From assembly GCA_049975065.1 (NCBI GenBank), contig JBNGDN010000001.1: DNA of 64,000 bases; one strand, given 5' to 3'. Of this stretch, positions 34,837-43,828 are shown piece by piece. Below the pieces are notes generated by a model. The model had not been told where the DNA came from and did no database searches. It worked only from the letters and a program-made list of their open reading frames with translations. Source of the stretch: Hydrogenovibrio sp049975065 (GTDB lineage: Bacteria > Pseudomonadota > Gammaproteobacteria > Thiomicrospirales > Thiomicrospiraceae). A program made the position numbers and the translations under genes. The stretch's first letter is position 1; each line of letters begins with the position of its first letter.

Positions 34837-36642
34837 ATGTCTAAGCAGCTTGCACACATTCGTAATTTCTCCATCATTGCACACATTGACCACGGAAAGT
34901 CCACCATTGCCGATCGTTTTATTCAGTTGTGCGGCGGTCTGACGGAACGGGAGATGGCCAGTCAGGTACTGGATTCAATGGACTTGGAGCGCGAACGTGG
35001 GATTACCATCAAGGCACAGAGTGTGACGTTGAATTATGAAGCGGACGATGGTCAACGGTATCAACTGAATTTTATCGATACGCCTGGGCATGTGGATTTC
35101 TCTTACGAAGTGTCCCGCTCCCTAGCGGCTTGCGAAGGCGCTTTGTTGGTCGTTGATGCGTCGCAAGGGGTGGAGGCTCAGACCGTGGCCAACTGTTACA
35201 CCGCCATCGAGCAGGGTCTGGAGGTCTTGCCGGTCTTGAACAAGATTGATTTACCGGCAGCGGATCCGGATCGGGTGGTGGATGAAATTGAAGAGATTAT
35301 CGGCATCGAAGCGCATGACGCGGTTCATGCCAGTGCGAAATCCGGCATTGGCGTAAAAGAAACGCTAGAAGAAATCGTGCAAAAAATTCCGCCGCCAGTC
35401 GGCGACCCGGCCGCGCCGCTCAAGGCGTTGATTATTGACTCTTGGTTTGATAATTACCTTGGCGTGGTCTCCCTAGTGCGGGTCATTGACGGTAAAATTG
35501 GTAAAAAAACAAAGATGCAAATTGTTTCGACTAAGGATGAGTACCTGGTTGATGATGTGGGTATTTTTACGCCAAAGCGCACTTCGCGGGACTTCTTATC
35601 GGCTGGGGAAGTTGGCTATGTGATTGCCGGTATTAAAGACATTGACGGCGCCCCTGTCGGTGACACCATAACGACATCGGACTCGGATGCTAAGCCCTTG
35701 CCCGGCTTTAAACCGGTTCAACCAAGGGTGTTTGCCGGACTCTTTCCGATCAGTTCCGAAGATTATGAGGATTTGCGTGAAGCTTTACGAAAGTTACGCC
35801 TGAATGATGCCGCTTTGCATTTTGAACCGGAAAGTTCGGATGCGCTCGGCTTCGGTTTTCGTTGCGGCTTTCTGGGGATGCTGCACATGGAGATTATCCA
35901 AGAGCGGCTGGAACGTGAATACAATCTTGACTTGATCACCACGGCTCCCACGGTTGTTTATGAGGTTTTAACCAAAAAGGGTGAACTTCTCAATATCGAT
36001 AACCCTTCCAGTCTGCCGGATCAAAGCGTCATCGAAGAAATACGCGAGCCGATTATTCAGGCGAATATTCTGGTGCCGAATGATTATGTGGGCGCGGTCA
36101 TGAAGCTTTGTTTGGAAAAACGAGGCGTCCAAAAGGACATGCAGTATGCCGGAAATCAGGTGTCGATTCATTACGAATTGCCGTTGAATGAAGTGGTGTT
36201 GGATTTCTTCGATCGTTTGAAATCGACCAGTCGTGGTTATGCCTCAATGGATTATGAATTCAAACGCTTTCAGGCGGACGATTTGGTGCGTTTGGAATTT
36301 TTGATCAATGGCGAAACAGTGGATGCTCTGGCGTTGATTGTGCATCGCTCCACGGCGGTGCAACGAGGCAAGGTGCTGATCGAAAAGTTACGTCAGATCA
36401 TCCCGCGGCAAATGTTTGATGTGGCGATTCAGGCCGCCATCGGCGCGAAGGTGATCGGTCGAACGAATGTAAAAGCGCTGCGTAAAAACGTGACCGCAAA
36501 ATGTTACGGCGGCGATGTCTCCCGTAAAAAGAAACTGCTGCAGAAACAGAAAGAAGGCAAAAAACGCATGAAGTCGATCGGCAGCGTGGATTTACCGCAA
36601 GAAGCGTTTTTAGCGGTGCTGAATACCTCCGATGAAACCTAA
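34837..36642 (+). CDS. lepA: Elongation factor 4 (LepA)
   Basis: Translational GTPase that acts on stalled ribosomes and helps 30S assembly. The 601-residue protein has G1 AHIDHGKSTIADR, G2/G3 ERGITIK and DTPGHVDFSYEV, G4 NKID, and the LepA-specific C-terminal region ending QKEGKKRMKSIGSVDLPQEAF. Length is exact for the family. It begins the lepA-lepB-rnc-era-recO-pdxJ-acpS run, whose gene order is strongly conserved. lepB follows 13 bases later. Confidence 0.97.
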   Translation: MSKQLAHIRNFSIIAHIDHGKSTIADRFIQLCGGLTEREMASQVLDSMDLERERGITIKAQSVTLNYEADDGQRYQLNFIDTPGHVDFSYEVSRSLAACEGALLVVDASQGVEAQTVANCYTAIEQGLEVLPVLNKIDLPAADPDRVVDEIEEIIGIEAHDAVHASAKSGIGVKETLEEIVQKIPPPVGDPAAPLKALIIDSWFDNYLGVVSLVRVIDGKIGKKTKMQIVSTKDEYLVDDVGIFTPKRTSRDFLSAGEVGYVIAGIKDIDGAPVGDTITTSDSDAKPLPGFKPVQPRVFAGLFPISSEDYEDLREALRKLRLNDAALHFEPESSDALGFGFRCGFLGMLHMEIIQERLEREYNLDLITTAPTVVYEVLTKKGELLNIDNPSSLPDQSVIEEIREPIIQANILVPNDYVGAVMKLCLEKRGVQKDMQYAGNQVSIHYELPLNEVVLDFFDRLKSTSRGYASMDYEFKRFQADDLVRLEFLINGETVDALALIVHRSTAVQRGKVLIEKLRQIIPRQMFDVAIQAAIGAKVIGRTNVKALRKNVTAKCYGGDVSRKKKLLQKQKEGKKRMKSIGSVDLPQEAFLAVLNTSDET

Positions 36643-36655
36643 GAGAATTGTATAA

Positions 36656-37423
36656 ATGAGTTTTGAATTAATATTGGTGATTGTCACCGCCATTACCGGT
36701 GTGGTTGTGTATGTTGATAAGGTGGTGTGGAAGCCGAAACGTGATCGCTCCGTCACCACTGAAAAAGAGCCGATATTAGTTGAATACTCGCGTTCTTTAT
36801 TTCCCGTTTTTTTGATCGTGCTGGTGTTGCGTTCCTTTGTGGCCGAGCCGTTTCGTATTCCATCTGGTTCCATGTATCCGACCTTGGAAATCGGTGATTT
36901 TATTGTCGTCAACAAGTTTTCGTATGGTGTGAAATTGCCAGTGACCCAGACGAAAATCCTGCCCGTCGGTGAGCCGAAGAGGGGGGATGTGGTGGTGTTT
37001 AAATATCCGAAAGACCCGGATGTGGACTACATTAAACGGGTGGTGGGGTTGCCGGGCGACGAAATTGCCTATTACGGAAAAACCCTGTTTGTGAATGGTC
37101 AAGCGGTCAAACAGACATTGCTGGGGGAGTATGAGGGCGTGGCCTCCGGAAAAGTGATGGACGGCGCGACCTTACTGGAAGAGTTTTTTGGAGAGCATTC
37201 GCATGATATTTTGTTAGACCCCGAAAAGCGTGGGCAGGATATGACGACGGTGACGGTGCCGGAAGGGCATTACTTTATGATGGGGGATAATCGCGATCAC
37301 AGTAATGACAGCCGTTTTTGGGGGTTTGTTCCTGAGCGCAACCTGAAAGGCAAGGCCTTCGCAATTTGGATGAATTGGGACGACGGCATTCAGGTTGAAC
37401 GAATTGGCAAAGGGATTGAGTAA
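36656..37423 (+). CDS. lepB: Signal peptidase I
   Basis: Cleaves signal peptides from secreted proteins. The 255-residue protein has two transmembrane helices (about residues 4-20 and 45-62), then the catalytic domain with Ser72 in IPSGSMYPT and the general base Lys127 in DYIKRVVGLPGD. The family box GHYFMMGDNRDHSNDSRFWG is present. Slightly shorter than E. coli LepB. It ends one base before the rnc start, and the three genes lepB, rnc and era are closely spaced. Assignment is firm. Confidence 0.96.
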   Translation: MSFELILVIVTAITGVVVYVDKVVWKPKRDRSVTTEKEPILVEYSRSLFPVFLIVLVLRSFVAEPFRIPSGSMYPTLEIGDFIVVNKFSYGVKLPVTQTKILPVGEPKRGDVVVFKYPKDPDVDYIKRVVGLPGDEIAYYGKTLFVNGQAVKQTLLGEYEGVASGKVMDGATLLEEFFGEHSHDILLDPEKRGQDMTTVTVPEGHYFMMGDNRDHSNDSRFWGFVPERNLKGKAFAIWMNWDDGIQVERIGKGIE

Positions 37424-37424
37424 C

Positions 37425-38123
37425 ATGTCGGAAGGGGAAAAACGCATCAAGCTTGAGCGCTTGGCGAAGGCGCTTGGTTACCAATATCAGAACCTGGAGT
37501 TGCTTCAGCGTGCTTTAACCCATCGCAGTGTGGGGGCGCGTAACAATGAGCGCATGGAGTTCTTAGGGGACAGTTTGGTTAACTTTATCATTGCCGATGC
37601 GTTGTTTCACCAGTTTCATAAGATTTCCGAGGGGGATTTGAGTCGGATTCGCGCCTATCTGGTGAAGGGCGAAACCTTAGCGAAAATTGGTAGAGAATAT
37701 CAATTATCGGATTATTTGATGTTGGGGCCGGGCGAGTTGAAGAGTGGTGGTTATCGGCGCGAATCCATTATCGCCGATACGATGGAAGCGATCATTGCGT
37801 CCGTCTATGAGGATGGTGGCTTGGAGGCTTGCCGTGCCTTTGTGTTGCGCAGTTACGAGAACCGCTTGAAGGCACTGGATCCCGCCAAAGTGGGCAAAGA
37901 CCCGAAAACTCGGTTACAGGAAGTTCTGCAATCCAGTCATCAAGAGTTGCCGGAATACAGTGTTATTTCGGTGAATGGTCCGGCTCATGCTCAGGATTTT
38001 ACTGTCTGTTGTTATGTGGCGAAGTTGAATCGAAAGTTTGAGGCAACCGCGACTAATCGGCGTAAGGCGGAGCAATTGGCGGCTGAAGAGGCTTTGGAAA
38101 TTCTGGAGAAAAACGATGACTGA
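37425..38123 (+). CDS. rnc: Ribonuclease III
   Basis: Cleaves double-stranded RNA in rRNA and mRNA processing. The 232-residue protein has the signature RMEFLGDSLVNFIIADALF with the catalytic Glu/Asp and the second acidic site DTMEAIIASVYEDGG, then a C-terminal dsRNA-binding domain with GPAHAQDFTVCCYV and RRKAEQLAAEEAL. Start is the ATG at 37425, with AAAGGGA upstream; an earlier in-frame ATG inside lepB adds ten residues. Overlaps the era start by eight bases, a common translational coupling. Confidence 0.97.
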   Translation: MSEGEKRIKLERLAKALGYQYQNLELLQRALTHRSVGARNNERMEFLGDSLVNFIIADALFHQFHKISEGDLSRIRAYLVKGETLAKIGREYQLSDYLMLGPGELKSGGYRRESIIADTMEAIIASVYEDGGLEACRAFVLRSYENRLKALDPAKVGKDPKTRLQEVLQSSHQELPEYSVISVNGPAHAQDFTVCCYVAKLNRKFEATATNRRKAEQLAAEEALEILEKNDD

Positions 38124-39066
38124 TGCGATGGAGCCAAACACTGACTCGGGTAGACCTTCGGCAGAGGCGGGGTATCAAGCCGGTTTTGTCGCGGTGGTCG
38201 GCCGTCCGAATGTTGGCAAGTCCACGATTATGAATGCTTTGATTGGGCAGAAGTTGAGCATAACGTCGCCGAAACCACAAACAACCCGACACCGTATTCA
38301 CGGGATTTTAACGACGGACGCGTTTCAGGTTGTGTTTGTGGATACGCCGGGAATGCACCTGGACGGTCAGAAGTCGATTAATCGATACATGAACCGGGCG
38401 GCCAGCAGTGCCTTTGCGGATGTGGATGTGATTTTGTTTGTGGTCGAAGCCGGGCGCTGGAGCCAAGAGGATCAGGCGGTGGCGGAACGGTGCCGTCTCA
38501 GTGAGATTCCGGTGGTGCTGTTGGTGAATAAAGTGGATAAGTTTAAACAAAAAACCGATCTGTTTCCGTTTTTGCAAAAGGTGGGAGAACAGGCGGATTT
38601 TGACGCTTTGATTCCCATATCCGCCTATTCCAAATCCGGCTTTGAGCCGTTGCGGGCGGAGATATTGAAGCATTTACCGCATCAGGCGGCGATTTTTCCA
38701 GAGGACTATATTACCGACCGCTCCACACGTTTTCTCGCCGCTGAGATAGTGCGCGAAAAGTTAATGCGTACCTTGGGGGATGAAGTGCCTTATGGCGCCA
38801 CCGTTGAGATTGAGCAATTTGCGTTTAATGAAGAAGAGCACCGCTGGCACATTAATGCCTTGATTTTGGTGGAGCGTCCGGGGCAGAAGCAGATTGTCAT
38901 TGGGAAGAAAGGTGAACAGATTAAGCAGATGGGCATTCAGGCGCGTAAGGATATGATGCATTTATTGGATGCCCGAGTGCATCTGGAGTTGTGGGTCAAG
39001 GTGAAAGAAAATTGGTCGGATGACGAGCGTGCTTTGGCCAGTCTTGGCTATACAGAACATTCGTAG
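38116..39066 (+). CDS. era: GTPase Era
   Basis: Essential GTPase of 16S rRNA maturation and 30S assembly. The 316-residue protein has G1 GRPNVGKST, G2 region TTRHRIHG, G3 DTPG and G4 NKVD, followed by a KH domain with the GxxG-like KKGEQIKQMGIQARKDM motif near the C-terminus. The N-terminal 20 residues precede the G domain. Start is the ATG overlapping the end of rnc, with GGAG eight bases before. recO follows 29 bases after the stop. Confidence 0.97.
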   Translation: MTDAMEPNTDSGRPSAEAGYQAGFVAVVGRPNVGKSTIMNALIGQKLSITSPKPQTTRHRIHGILTTDAFQVVFVDTPGMHLDGQKSINRYMNRAASSAFADVDVILFVVEAGRWSQEDQAVAERCRLSEIPVVLLVNKVDKFKQKTDLFPFLQKVGEQADFDALIPISAYSKSGFEPLRAEILKHLPHQAAIFPEDYITDRSTRFLAAEIVREKLMRTLGDEVPYGATVEIEQFAFNEEEHRWHINALILVERPGQKQIVIGKKGEQIKQMGIQARKDMMHLLDARVHLELWVKVKENWSDDERALASLGYTEHS

Positions 39067-39095
39067 CGAGTTCTATTTGAGTAGCGAGGAAGCGT

Positions 39096-39809
39096 TTGGC
39101 AAAGGATATTGAGCAATTAGCCTTTGTGTTACATCGTCGTGCTTATCGTGAAACCAGTTTATTGGTGACGTTTTTTACCGCCGATTTCGGTAAACAGAAT
39201 GCGGTGGTGAAAGGGGTGCGAACCGGAAGCCGTGCGGCCGCCGCCAAACAGGCCTGGTTGCAACCTTTCCAAGGGGTAAATATTGGTTGGCGTGAACGTC
39301 AGGGGCGCACATCGGATTTGGTGGCTTTAAATCATCTTGAGTCGGCGCAATTGCGCTTTCCATTGGCGGGCGAGGCCAGCGTGTGCGGTCTGTATGTCAA
39401 TGAGTTGTTGTATCGCTTGCTCTATCCGAGCTTGGCGACGGATAGGTTGTTTGAAGCCTATCAACAGACGCTGTATGATTTGGCCGTGTCTCGAAACCGT
39501 TCTGACCAGGCCTGGGCATTACGTCAATTTGAATACGAACTGCTGTCGGAATTGGGCGTGGCGTTTCAGATTGAAACGGATCATCGTCAACAACCGTTGG
39601 TCATTCAGCAACGCTACTGGTTTCATCCCGAACAGGGTTTGTTTGCGGAAAATGATGCGGCGCTGCCGACGGGAATGGTGGGGGTCTGGGTGACAGGGGA
39701 CTGTCTGTTAAAGTTGGCGAAAGGCTGTTTCTGTGAAGGCTGTCTGCGTGNNNNNNNNNNATTGGGAGCCAAACCCATCCAATCGCGCGCGCTGTTTAAT
39801 GCATTTTAA
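39096..39809 (+). CDS. recO: DNA repair protein RecO, interrupted by an assembly gap
   Basis: Loads RecA with RecF and RecR in gap repair. The frame encodes 237 residues with OB-fold start IEQLAFVLHRRAYRETSLLVTFFT, a helical middle domain and a cysteine pair (KGCFCEGCL) before the gap. Ten N at 39751-39760 interrupt it; the frame resumes as LGAKPIQSRALFNAF, matching the normal RecO end, so the true sequence is probably intact and the missing length is likely 3n+1 bases. The start is TTG at 39096 with GAGGAAG before it. An exact palindrome lies at 39506-39515. Confidence 0.9.
   Translation: MAKDIEQLAFVLHRRAYRETSLLVTFFTADFGKQNAVVKGVRTGSRAAAAKQAWLQPFQGVNIGWRERQGRTSDLVALNHLESAQLRFPLAGEASVCGLYVNELLYRLLYPSLATDRLFEAYQQTLYDLAVSRNRSDQAWALRQFEYELLSELGVAFQIETDHRQQPLVIQQRYWFHPEQGLFAENDAALPTGMVGVWVTGDCLLKLAKGCFCEGCLRXXXXLGAKPIQSRALFNAF
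39751..39760. other. Assembly gap (10 N)
   Basis: Ten undetermined bases inside recO. The real sequence here is unknown; ten is probably a placeholder. Confidence 0.98.
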
Positions 39810-39819
39810 CCAGGCCTGG
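39810..39819. repeat. CCAGGCCTGG palindrome directly after recO stop
   Basis: Exact copy starting on the base after the TAA, followed by TGGTTTTG, so a hairpin in the transcript is possible. Confidence 0.9.
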
Positions 39820-39863
39820 TGGTTTTGTCAGAGTCTGAATTTTGAGTTAACTAAGGAATGACT

Positions 39864-40610
39864 ATGCATCCGATTTATCTTGGTTTGAATATTGATCATG
39901 TGGCAACCATTCGTCAAGCGCGCGGCACGCGCTATCCTGATCCGGTCAAAGCCGCTTTGGATGGCGAAATGGCGGGGGCGGACAGTATTACGCTGCATCT
40001 GCGGGAAGATCGCCGCCACATTCAGGACGCGGATGTGTACCGTTTGTCCGAGTTGCGTCAGACAAAGATCAATCTGGAAATGGCGGCCACTCAGGAAATG
40101 CTGGAAATTGCGCTGAAGTGTCAGCCGGAAGATGTGTGTCTTGTGCCTGAGAAGCGGGCGGAACTCACCACCGAAGGCGGCTTGGATGTGGCATCGCAAA
40201 CGGCGTGGTTAACCGATTACTGTGCGCAGTTAGCGGAAAATAAAACGCGGGTTTCCTTGTTTATTGATGCGGATAAAACGCAAATTGAGGCCGCAAAGGC
40301 GGTTGGTGCGCCGGTCATTGAGCTGCACACCGGCACTTATGCCGATCTGACGGAGCCGAAACAGGTTGCGGCGGAGCTGCAGCGTTTGCGCGAGGCGGCG
40401 CATTATGCGGCCTCAATCGGTTTGACGGTCAATGCCGGTCATGGTTTGCATTATCATAATGTCCAGGCGATTGCGGGTATTAAAGTGATTGAGGAGCTGA
40501 ATATTGGCCATGCGATCATTTCGCAGGCGTTATTCTCCGGACTGTCGACCGCTGTGTCGGAAATGAAACGCTTAATGGTTGAAGCTCGGCAACAGGCTTA
40601 TTGGGTTTAA
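39864..40610 (+). CDS. pdxJ: Pyridoxine 5'-phosphate synthase
   Basis: Condenses 1-deoxyxylulose 5-phosphate with 3-amino-2-oxopropyl phosphate to form pyridoxine phosphate. The 248-residue TIM barrel starts MHPIYLGLNIDHVATIRQARG and has the conserved DSITLHLREDRRHIQ, INLEMAAT, SLFIDAD and VNAGHGLHYHN stretches. Start chosen at the second ATG, 6 bases after AAGGA; the first ATG touches the ribosome site. acpS follows after 13 bases, the usual pair. Length is normal. Confidence 0.96.
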   Translation: MHPIYLGLNIDHVATIRQARGTRYPDPVKAALDGEMAGADSITLHLREDRRHIQDADVYRLSELRQTKINLEMAATQEMLEIALKCQPEDVCLVPEKRAELTTEGGLDVASQTAWLTDYCAQLAENKTRVSLFIDADKTQIEAAKAVGAPVIELHTGTYADLTEPKQVAAELQRLREAAHYAASIGLTVNAGHGLHYHNVQAIAGIKVIEELNIGHAIISQALFSGLSTAVSEMKRLMVEARQQAYWV

Positions 40611-40623
40611 GGTGGTTTGAGTC

Positions 40624-41028
40624 GTGGTGTTGGGGGTGGGAACCGATATTGTCGAAATTCATCGCATCAGAAAACTTTGGGAAAAACGTGGCGAACAGTT
40701 TGCGCGAAGGGTGTTATCCGATGGCGAATTGCTGGAGTTGGCTGCCCATGCCCAGCCGGAGCGGTTTTTAGCCAAACGCTGGGCGGCTAAAGAAGCCATT
40801 GCTAAAGCATTGGGCACCGGGTTCACTCAAGGCGTCTGTTTTACCGATATGGCGATTGCGCATTCGTCTAACGGTCAACCGATAGTGGAGTTGCGCAACC
40901 AAACGTTTGAAGTGGCTCAGGCATTGGGAATCACGAATTGGTTGATTAGCCTCAGTGATGAGGTGCATTATGCGGTGGCGTTTGTCATGGCTCAAAATCA
41001 GGATCAGCGCTTCCCGAACGGGCGTTAA
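40624..41028 (+). CDS. acpS: Holo-[acyl-carrier-protein] synthase
   Basis: Transfers phosphopantetheine from CoA to acyl carrier protein. The 134-residue protein starts LGVGTDIVEIHRI with the Mg-binding Asp, and has the KRWAAKEAIAKALGTG motif with the catalytic Glu. Start is GTG at 40624 (a second GTG frame choice does not exist here). It ends the lepA-acpS run; element B (about 41058-41259) follows before the fli genes. Length is normal. Confidence 0.95.
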   Translation: MVLGVGTDIVEIHRIRKLWEKRGEQFARRVLSDGELLELAAHAQPERFLAKRWAAKEAIAKALGTGFTQGVCFTDMAIAHSSNGQPIVELRNQTFEVAQALGITNWLISLSDEVHYAVAFVMAQNQDQRFPNGR

Positions 41029-41340
41029 TCAAGTGGCCAGCAACGTCCTGACACTCAGCGCGAAAATTTCATAAATTTGCGCCAAGATTGCGCAGAAATT
41101 TGTTTTCACACGGACATTTCTGCAGGCGTGTCGACTCCACGATTACGACCGACTGAAGATACGAAGAACTCGACGCCCCAAGGGGGCAGTCGAGCAATAT
41201 GACTTGTGGAATCAAAGGACAAGCGAGATGGTGCTTAATTTATGAAATTTTCGGGTTAAGTGACCTAATCGGATTAACCCCCATGAATTCAACGAATAAG
41301 TGCTTACACTTTAATGGGTTATCCTTTACAATTGTCCTTT
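41029..41340. other. acpS/fliO intergenic region with repeat copy B
   Basis: 312 bases occupied mostly by repeat element B. A short TTAACCCCCATGAATTC at 41274-41290 resembles the element's left end again. No promoter is convincing for fliO. Confidence 0.5.
41058..41259 (+). repeat. Inverted-repeat-ended element, copy B
   Basis: About 202 bases. The right end TATGAAATTTTCGGGTTAA is intact; the left end GAAAATTTCATAAATTTG has lost the TTAACCC start. The core shares GCGCAGAA, TTGTTTTCACA and CCACGATTACG with copy A, in the same orientation, with an extra stretch around CGACGCCCCAAGGGGGCAG. The left boundary is approximate. No ORF. Confidence 0.7.
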
Positions 41341-41931
41341 ATGAAACGCCTATCCTTTCCAGCCTTTCCACGGGGTTTAAATTCGCTTTTTCAGCCTTTT
41401 TACCAGGCCTGGTGGTTTTGCGCCCTGTGGTTTGTCAGCGCTGTTTCTTTTGCTCAGACGGATGAGTCGGCACCCGGCACGAATGCTTCGTTGAGCGGAA
41501 CCCTAGAACCCAGTCATTACATTGGTCAGATTCTGATTTCGTTGTTTTTTGTTTTGTTGATTATTTTTGCCGCTGCGTGGATGTTGAAGCGTTTTGGTAA
41601 GATTAACGGCGTGGCGGGGAATCAAATGAAAATTCTCGGGGTGATGAGCCTTGGGCAACGAGAAAGAGCGGTGCTGTTGGAAATCGGGCAGGAACAGTTG
41701 CTGATCGGTGTTACCGCCAGTCGCGTGTCCTTGTTGCACAAGCTGGAAGAGCCGATTGCGGTCGAAGCGCCTTCAACCCCCACCAGTGCTTTTGCCAAGC
41801 GTTTGCAAGAAGCCTTACAGCAAAAAACCTTTGTTAAATCAGAGTCGGAGGCTCCCAGCCCGATGGGTTCCAGTTCAAAAGCACCTCCGCCGGCATCGGA
41901 AAAACCACCGGGTGGACGAGCAAATGATTAA
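41341..41931 (+). CDS. fliO: Flagellar biosynthetic protein FliO
   Basis: Membrane protein needed for assembly of the FliP pore. The 196-residue protein has a signal-like N-terminus (MKRLSFPAF ... VSAVSFAQ), a periplasmic stretch, one transmembrane helix (about residues 59-80, IGQILISLFFVLLIIFAAAWM), then the cytoplasmic FliO domain with ILGVMSLGQRERAVLLEIGQEQLLIGVT. The C-terminal 50 residues are Pro/Ser/Lys-rich and unconserved. Start at 41341; ribosome site is weak. Overlaps the fliP start by eight bases. One palindrome copy (41403) is inside. Confidence 0.85.
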   Translation: MKRLSFPAFPRGLNSLFQPFYQAWWFCALWFVSAVSFAQTDESAPGTNASLSGTLEPSHYIGQILISLFFVLLIIFAAAWMLKRFGKINGVAGNQMKILGVMSLGQRERAVLLEIGQEQLLIGVTASRVSLLHKLEEPIAVEAPSTPTSAFAKRLQEALQQKTFVKSESEAPSPMGSSSKAPPPASEKPPGGRAND

Positions 41932-42694
41932 GCCTGTCTGCTTCTATGGGCGCGTCCTTTTAGGCAGTCTTTTGTTGCTGTTGCCTTTGGTCGGCTGGGC
42001 GCAGCCGGGGGTGCCCGCTTTTACGGTGGAAACCGATGCTCAAGGTAATCAGGATTATACCCTTACGATTCAGATTCTGTTGCTGATGACGGGGTTAACC
42101 TTGTTGCCTGCCGCGCTGATCGCCATGACCTCTTTCTTGCGGATCATTGTGGTGCTGGCGTTATTGAGGCAGGCTTTGGGAACCCAATCGACACCGTCGA
42201 ATCAGGTGTTGATCGGGTTGGCGCTGTTTCTGACGTTATTTATCATGTCACCGGTGCTGGATAAAATTTACGATACGGCGCTCAGTCCTTATCTGGAAGA
42301 AGAAATTCAGTTTAAAGAAGCGCTGGACATTGGTTCGAAACCGATTCATCAGTTTATGATTCAGCAAACTCGCGCGGACGATCTTGGAATGTTCGCAGAG
42401 ATGGCGGATGTGCAGCTGACCGATCCGGAAAGTGTTCCGTTTAAAATTCTGATTCCGGCCTATATGACCAGTGAATTGAAAACCGCGTTTCAAATCGGTT
42501 TTATGATCTTCATTCCTTTTTTGATTATCGATTTGGTGGTGGCCACTTTATTGATGGCGATGGGGATGATGATGTTGTCGCCGATGATTATCTCCTTGCC
42601 GTTTAAGATCATGTTGTTTGTGCTGATTGACGGTTGGGCGCTTTTGATGGGAACCTTGGCCAATAGTTTTGTCGTTGCGGGAGGAAGTATCTGA
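41924..42694 (+). CDS. fliP: Flagellar export-gate protein FliP
   Basis: Core of the flagellar type III export gate, with five FliP per pore. The 256-residue protein has a cleavable signal peptide (to about GWA-QPG), then four helices and the signature TSFLRIIVVLALLRQALGTQSTPSNQVLIGLALFLTLFIMSPV. The segment FQIGFMIFIPFLIIDLVVATLLMAMGMMML is also diagnostic. Start is ATG at 41924, inside the end of fliO. The stop overlaps the fliQ start by one base. Assignment is firm. Confidence 0.96.
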   Translation: MIKPVCFYGRVLLGSLLLLLPLVGWAQPGVPAFTVETDAQGNQDYTLTIQILLLMTGLTLLPAALIAMTSFLRIIVVLALLRQALGTQSTPSNQVLIGLALFLTLFIMSPVLDKIYDTALSPYLEEEIQFKEALDIGSKPIHQFMIQQTRADDLGMFAEMADVQLTDPESVPFKILIPAYMTSELKTAFQIGFMIFIPFLIIDLVVATLLMAMGMMMLSPMIISLPFKIMLFVLIDGWALLMGTLANSFVVAGGSI

Positions 42695-42963
42695 TGACAC
42701 CGGAATTTGTACTGACCATTGGTCAGAAAATGTTGGAGGTGGTGACCATGCTGGCCGCACCTTTGCTGTTACCCGCGCTGGCCATTGGTTTGTTGGTGGG
42801 GATGTTTCAGGCGGCCACGCAGATCAATGAAATGACGTTGAGTTTTATTCCAAAGGTGGCGATTGTCGGGGTGGTTCTGGTGGTGGCCGGGCCTTGGATG
42901 TTGACAACACTGGTGTCTTTTTCACGGGAGTTAATTGAAAATATCCCAGCCTATATCGGATAA
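42694..42963 (+). CDS. fliQ: Flagellar export-gate protein FliQ
   Basis: Small two-helix subunit of the export gate. The 89-residue protein matches family length, with MTPEFVLTIGQKMLEVVTML, the LLVGMFQAATQINEMTLSFIPK motif between helices, and a final helix. The ATG overlaps the fliP stop (TGATG arrangement), indicating translational coupling. fliR follows about 70 bases later. Firm assignment. Confidence 0.95.
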   Translation: MTPEFVLTIGQKMLEVVTMLAAPLLLPALAIGLLVGMFQAATQINEMTLSFIPKVAIVGVVLVVAGPWMLTTLVSFSRELIENIPAYIG

Positions 42964-43033
42964 ACGGTGAGAGCGGTTTCATGCGTTCATGCGATGAAGC
43001 TCTTCTGCCGGGGAAGAGGCTGTCGGAGGCTTC

Positions 43034-43810
43034 ATGACGTTTAGTTATACCGAGTTTTTGCAATTGCTGGGGCTGTATTTTTGGCCCTTTACGCGCATTA
43101 CCGGTATGCTGCTCATAGTGCCGTTGCTCTCGGCGTCTTATGTTTCTACCCAAGTTCGTCTGTTTCTGGCGGTGTTCATCACGTTGGCGGTGGCCCCCGC
43201 TTTGTCTTTGCCGCCACCGGTGAGCCCTTTTACTTGGCACGGTGTTTTATTGATTGTGCAGCAACTAGGCATTGGCGCTGCGATTGGGTTGATTTTTCTG
43301 GTTGTTTTTCAAGCGTTTGTGGTGGCGGGGCACATGGTGTCAATGGCGATGGGGTTGGCCATGGCAAGTATGGTGGATCCGGCGACGGGAGTGAATACAC
43401 CGATTGTGGGGCGCTACTTTACCATTATCGTGACGTTGCTATTTTTGCTGATGAATGGCCATGTGTTGGTCTTTAAAGCGGTAGTCAGTAGCTTTGAAAC
43501 CTTGCCGATCGGGTTGCATTTTTTTAATCAGGACAGCTTGAAACTGATTTTTGAATTTGGCGGTGAGATGTTTGCTTTCGGTGTGGGTGTGGCTTTGCCG
43601 CTGGTGACCGCTTTATTATTGGTGAATATCGCGTTTGGGGTGGTGTCGCGTGCTGCGCCAGCATTGAATATCTTTGCGGTGGGCTTTCCGGTGACGTTGA
43701 TGGCGGGTCTGATTATGCTGGTGTTTATGACGCCTTTGCTGTTACCCAATTTGCAAGCGCTGGTGAATAATGCGGTTGAAGTGATTGCCAAGCTGGGGTT
43801 GAATTCATAG
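43034..43810 (+). CDS. fliR: Flagellar export-gate protein FliR
   Basis: Single FliR per export gate, closing the FliP-FliQ assembly. The 258-residue protein has about six hydrophobic helices, and the family features RITGMLLIVPLLSA near the N-terminus and AAPALNIFAVGFPVTLMAGLIML near the C-terminus. Start at 43034 with GGAGG seven bases before. The 70-base gap after fliQ shows no obvious element. flhB follows 18 bases later. Length is normal. Confidence 0.95.
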   Translation: MTFSYTEFLQLLGLYFWPFTRITGMLLIVPLLSASYVSTQVRLFLAVFITLAVAPALSLPPPVSPFTWHGVLLIVQQLGIGAAIGLIFLVVFQAFVVAGHMVSMAMGLAMASMVDPATGVNTPIVGRYFTIIVTLLFLLMNGHVLVFKAVVSSFETLPIGLHFFNQDSLKLIFEFGGEMFAFGVGVALPLVTALLLVNIAFGVVSRAAPALNIFAVGFPVTLMAGLIMLVFMTPLLLPNLQALVNNAVEVIAKLGLNS

Positions 43811-43828
43811 GCTAACTGGGGCAGGTAG

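Noticed and set aside
34684..34893. 69-codon open frame on the minus strand upstream of lepA
   Set aside because: It overlaps the degQ terminator and the lepA start, has no ribosome site, and no recognisable family.
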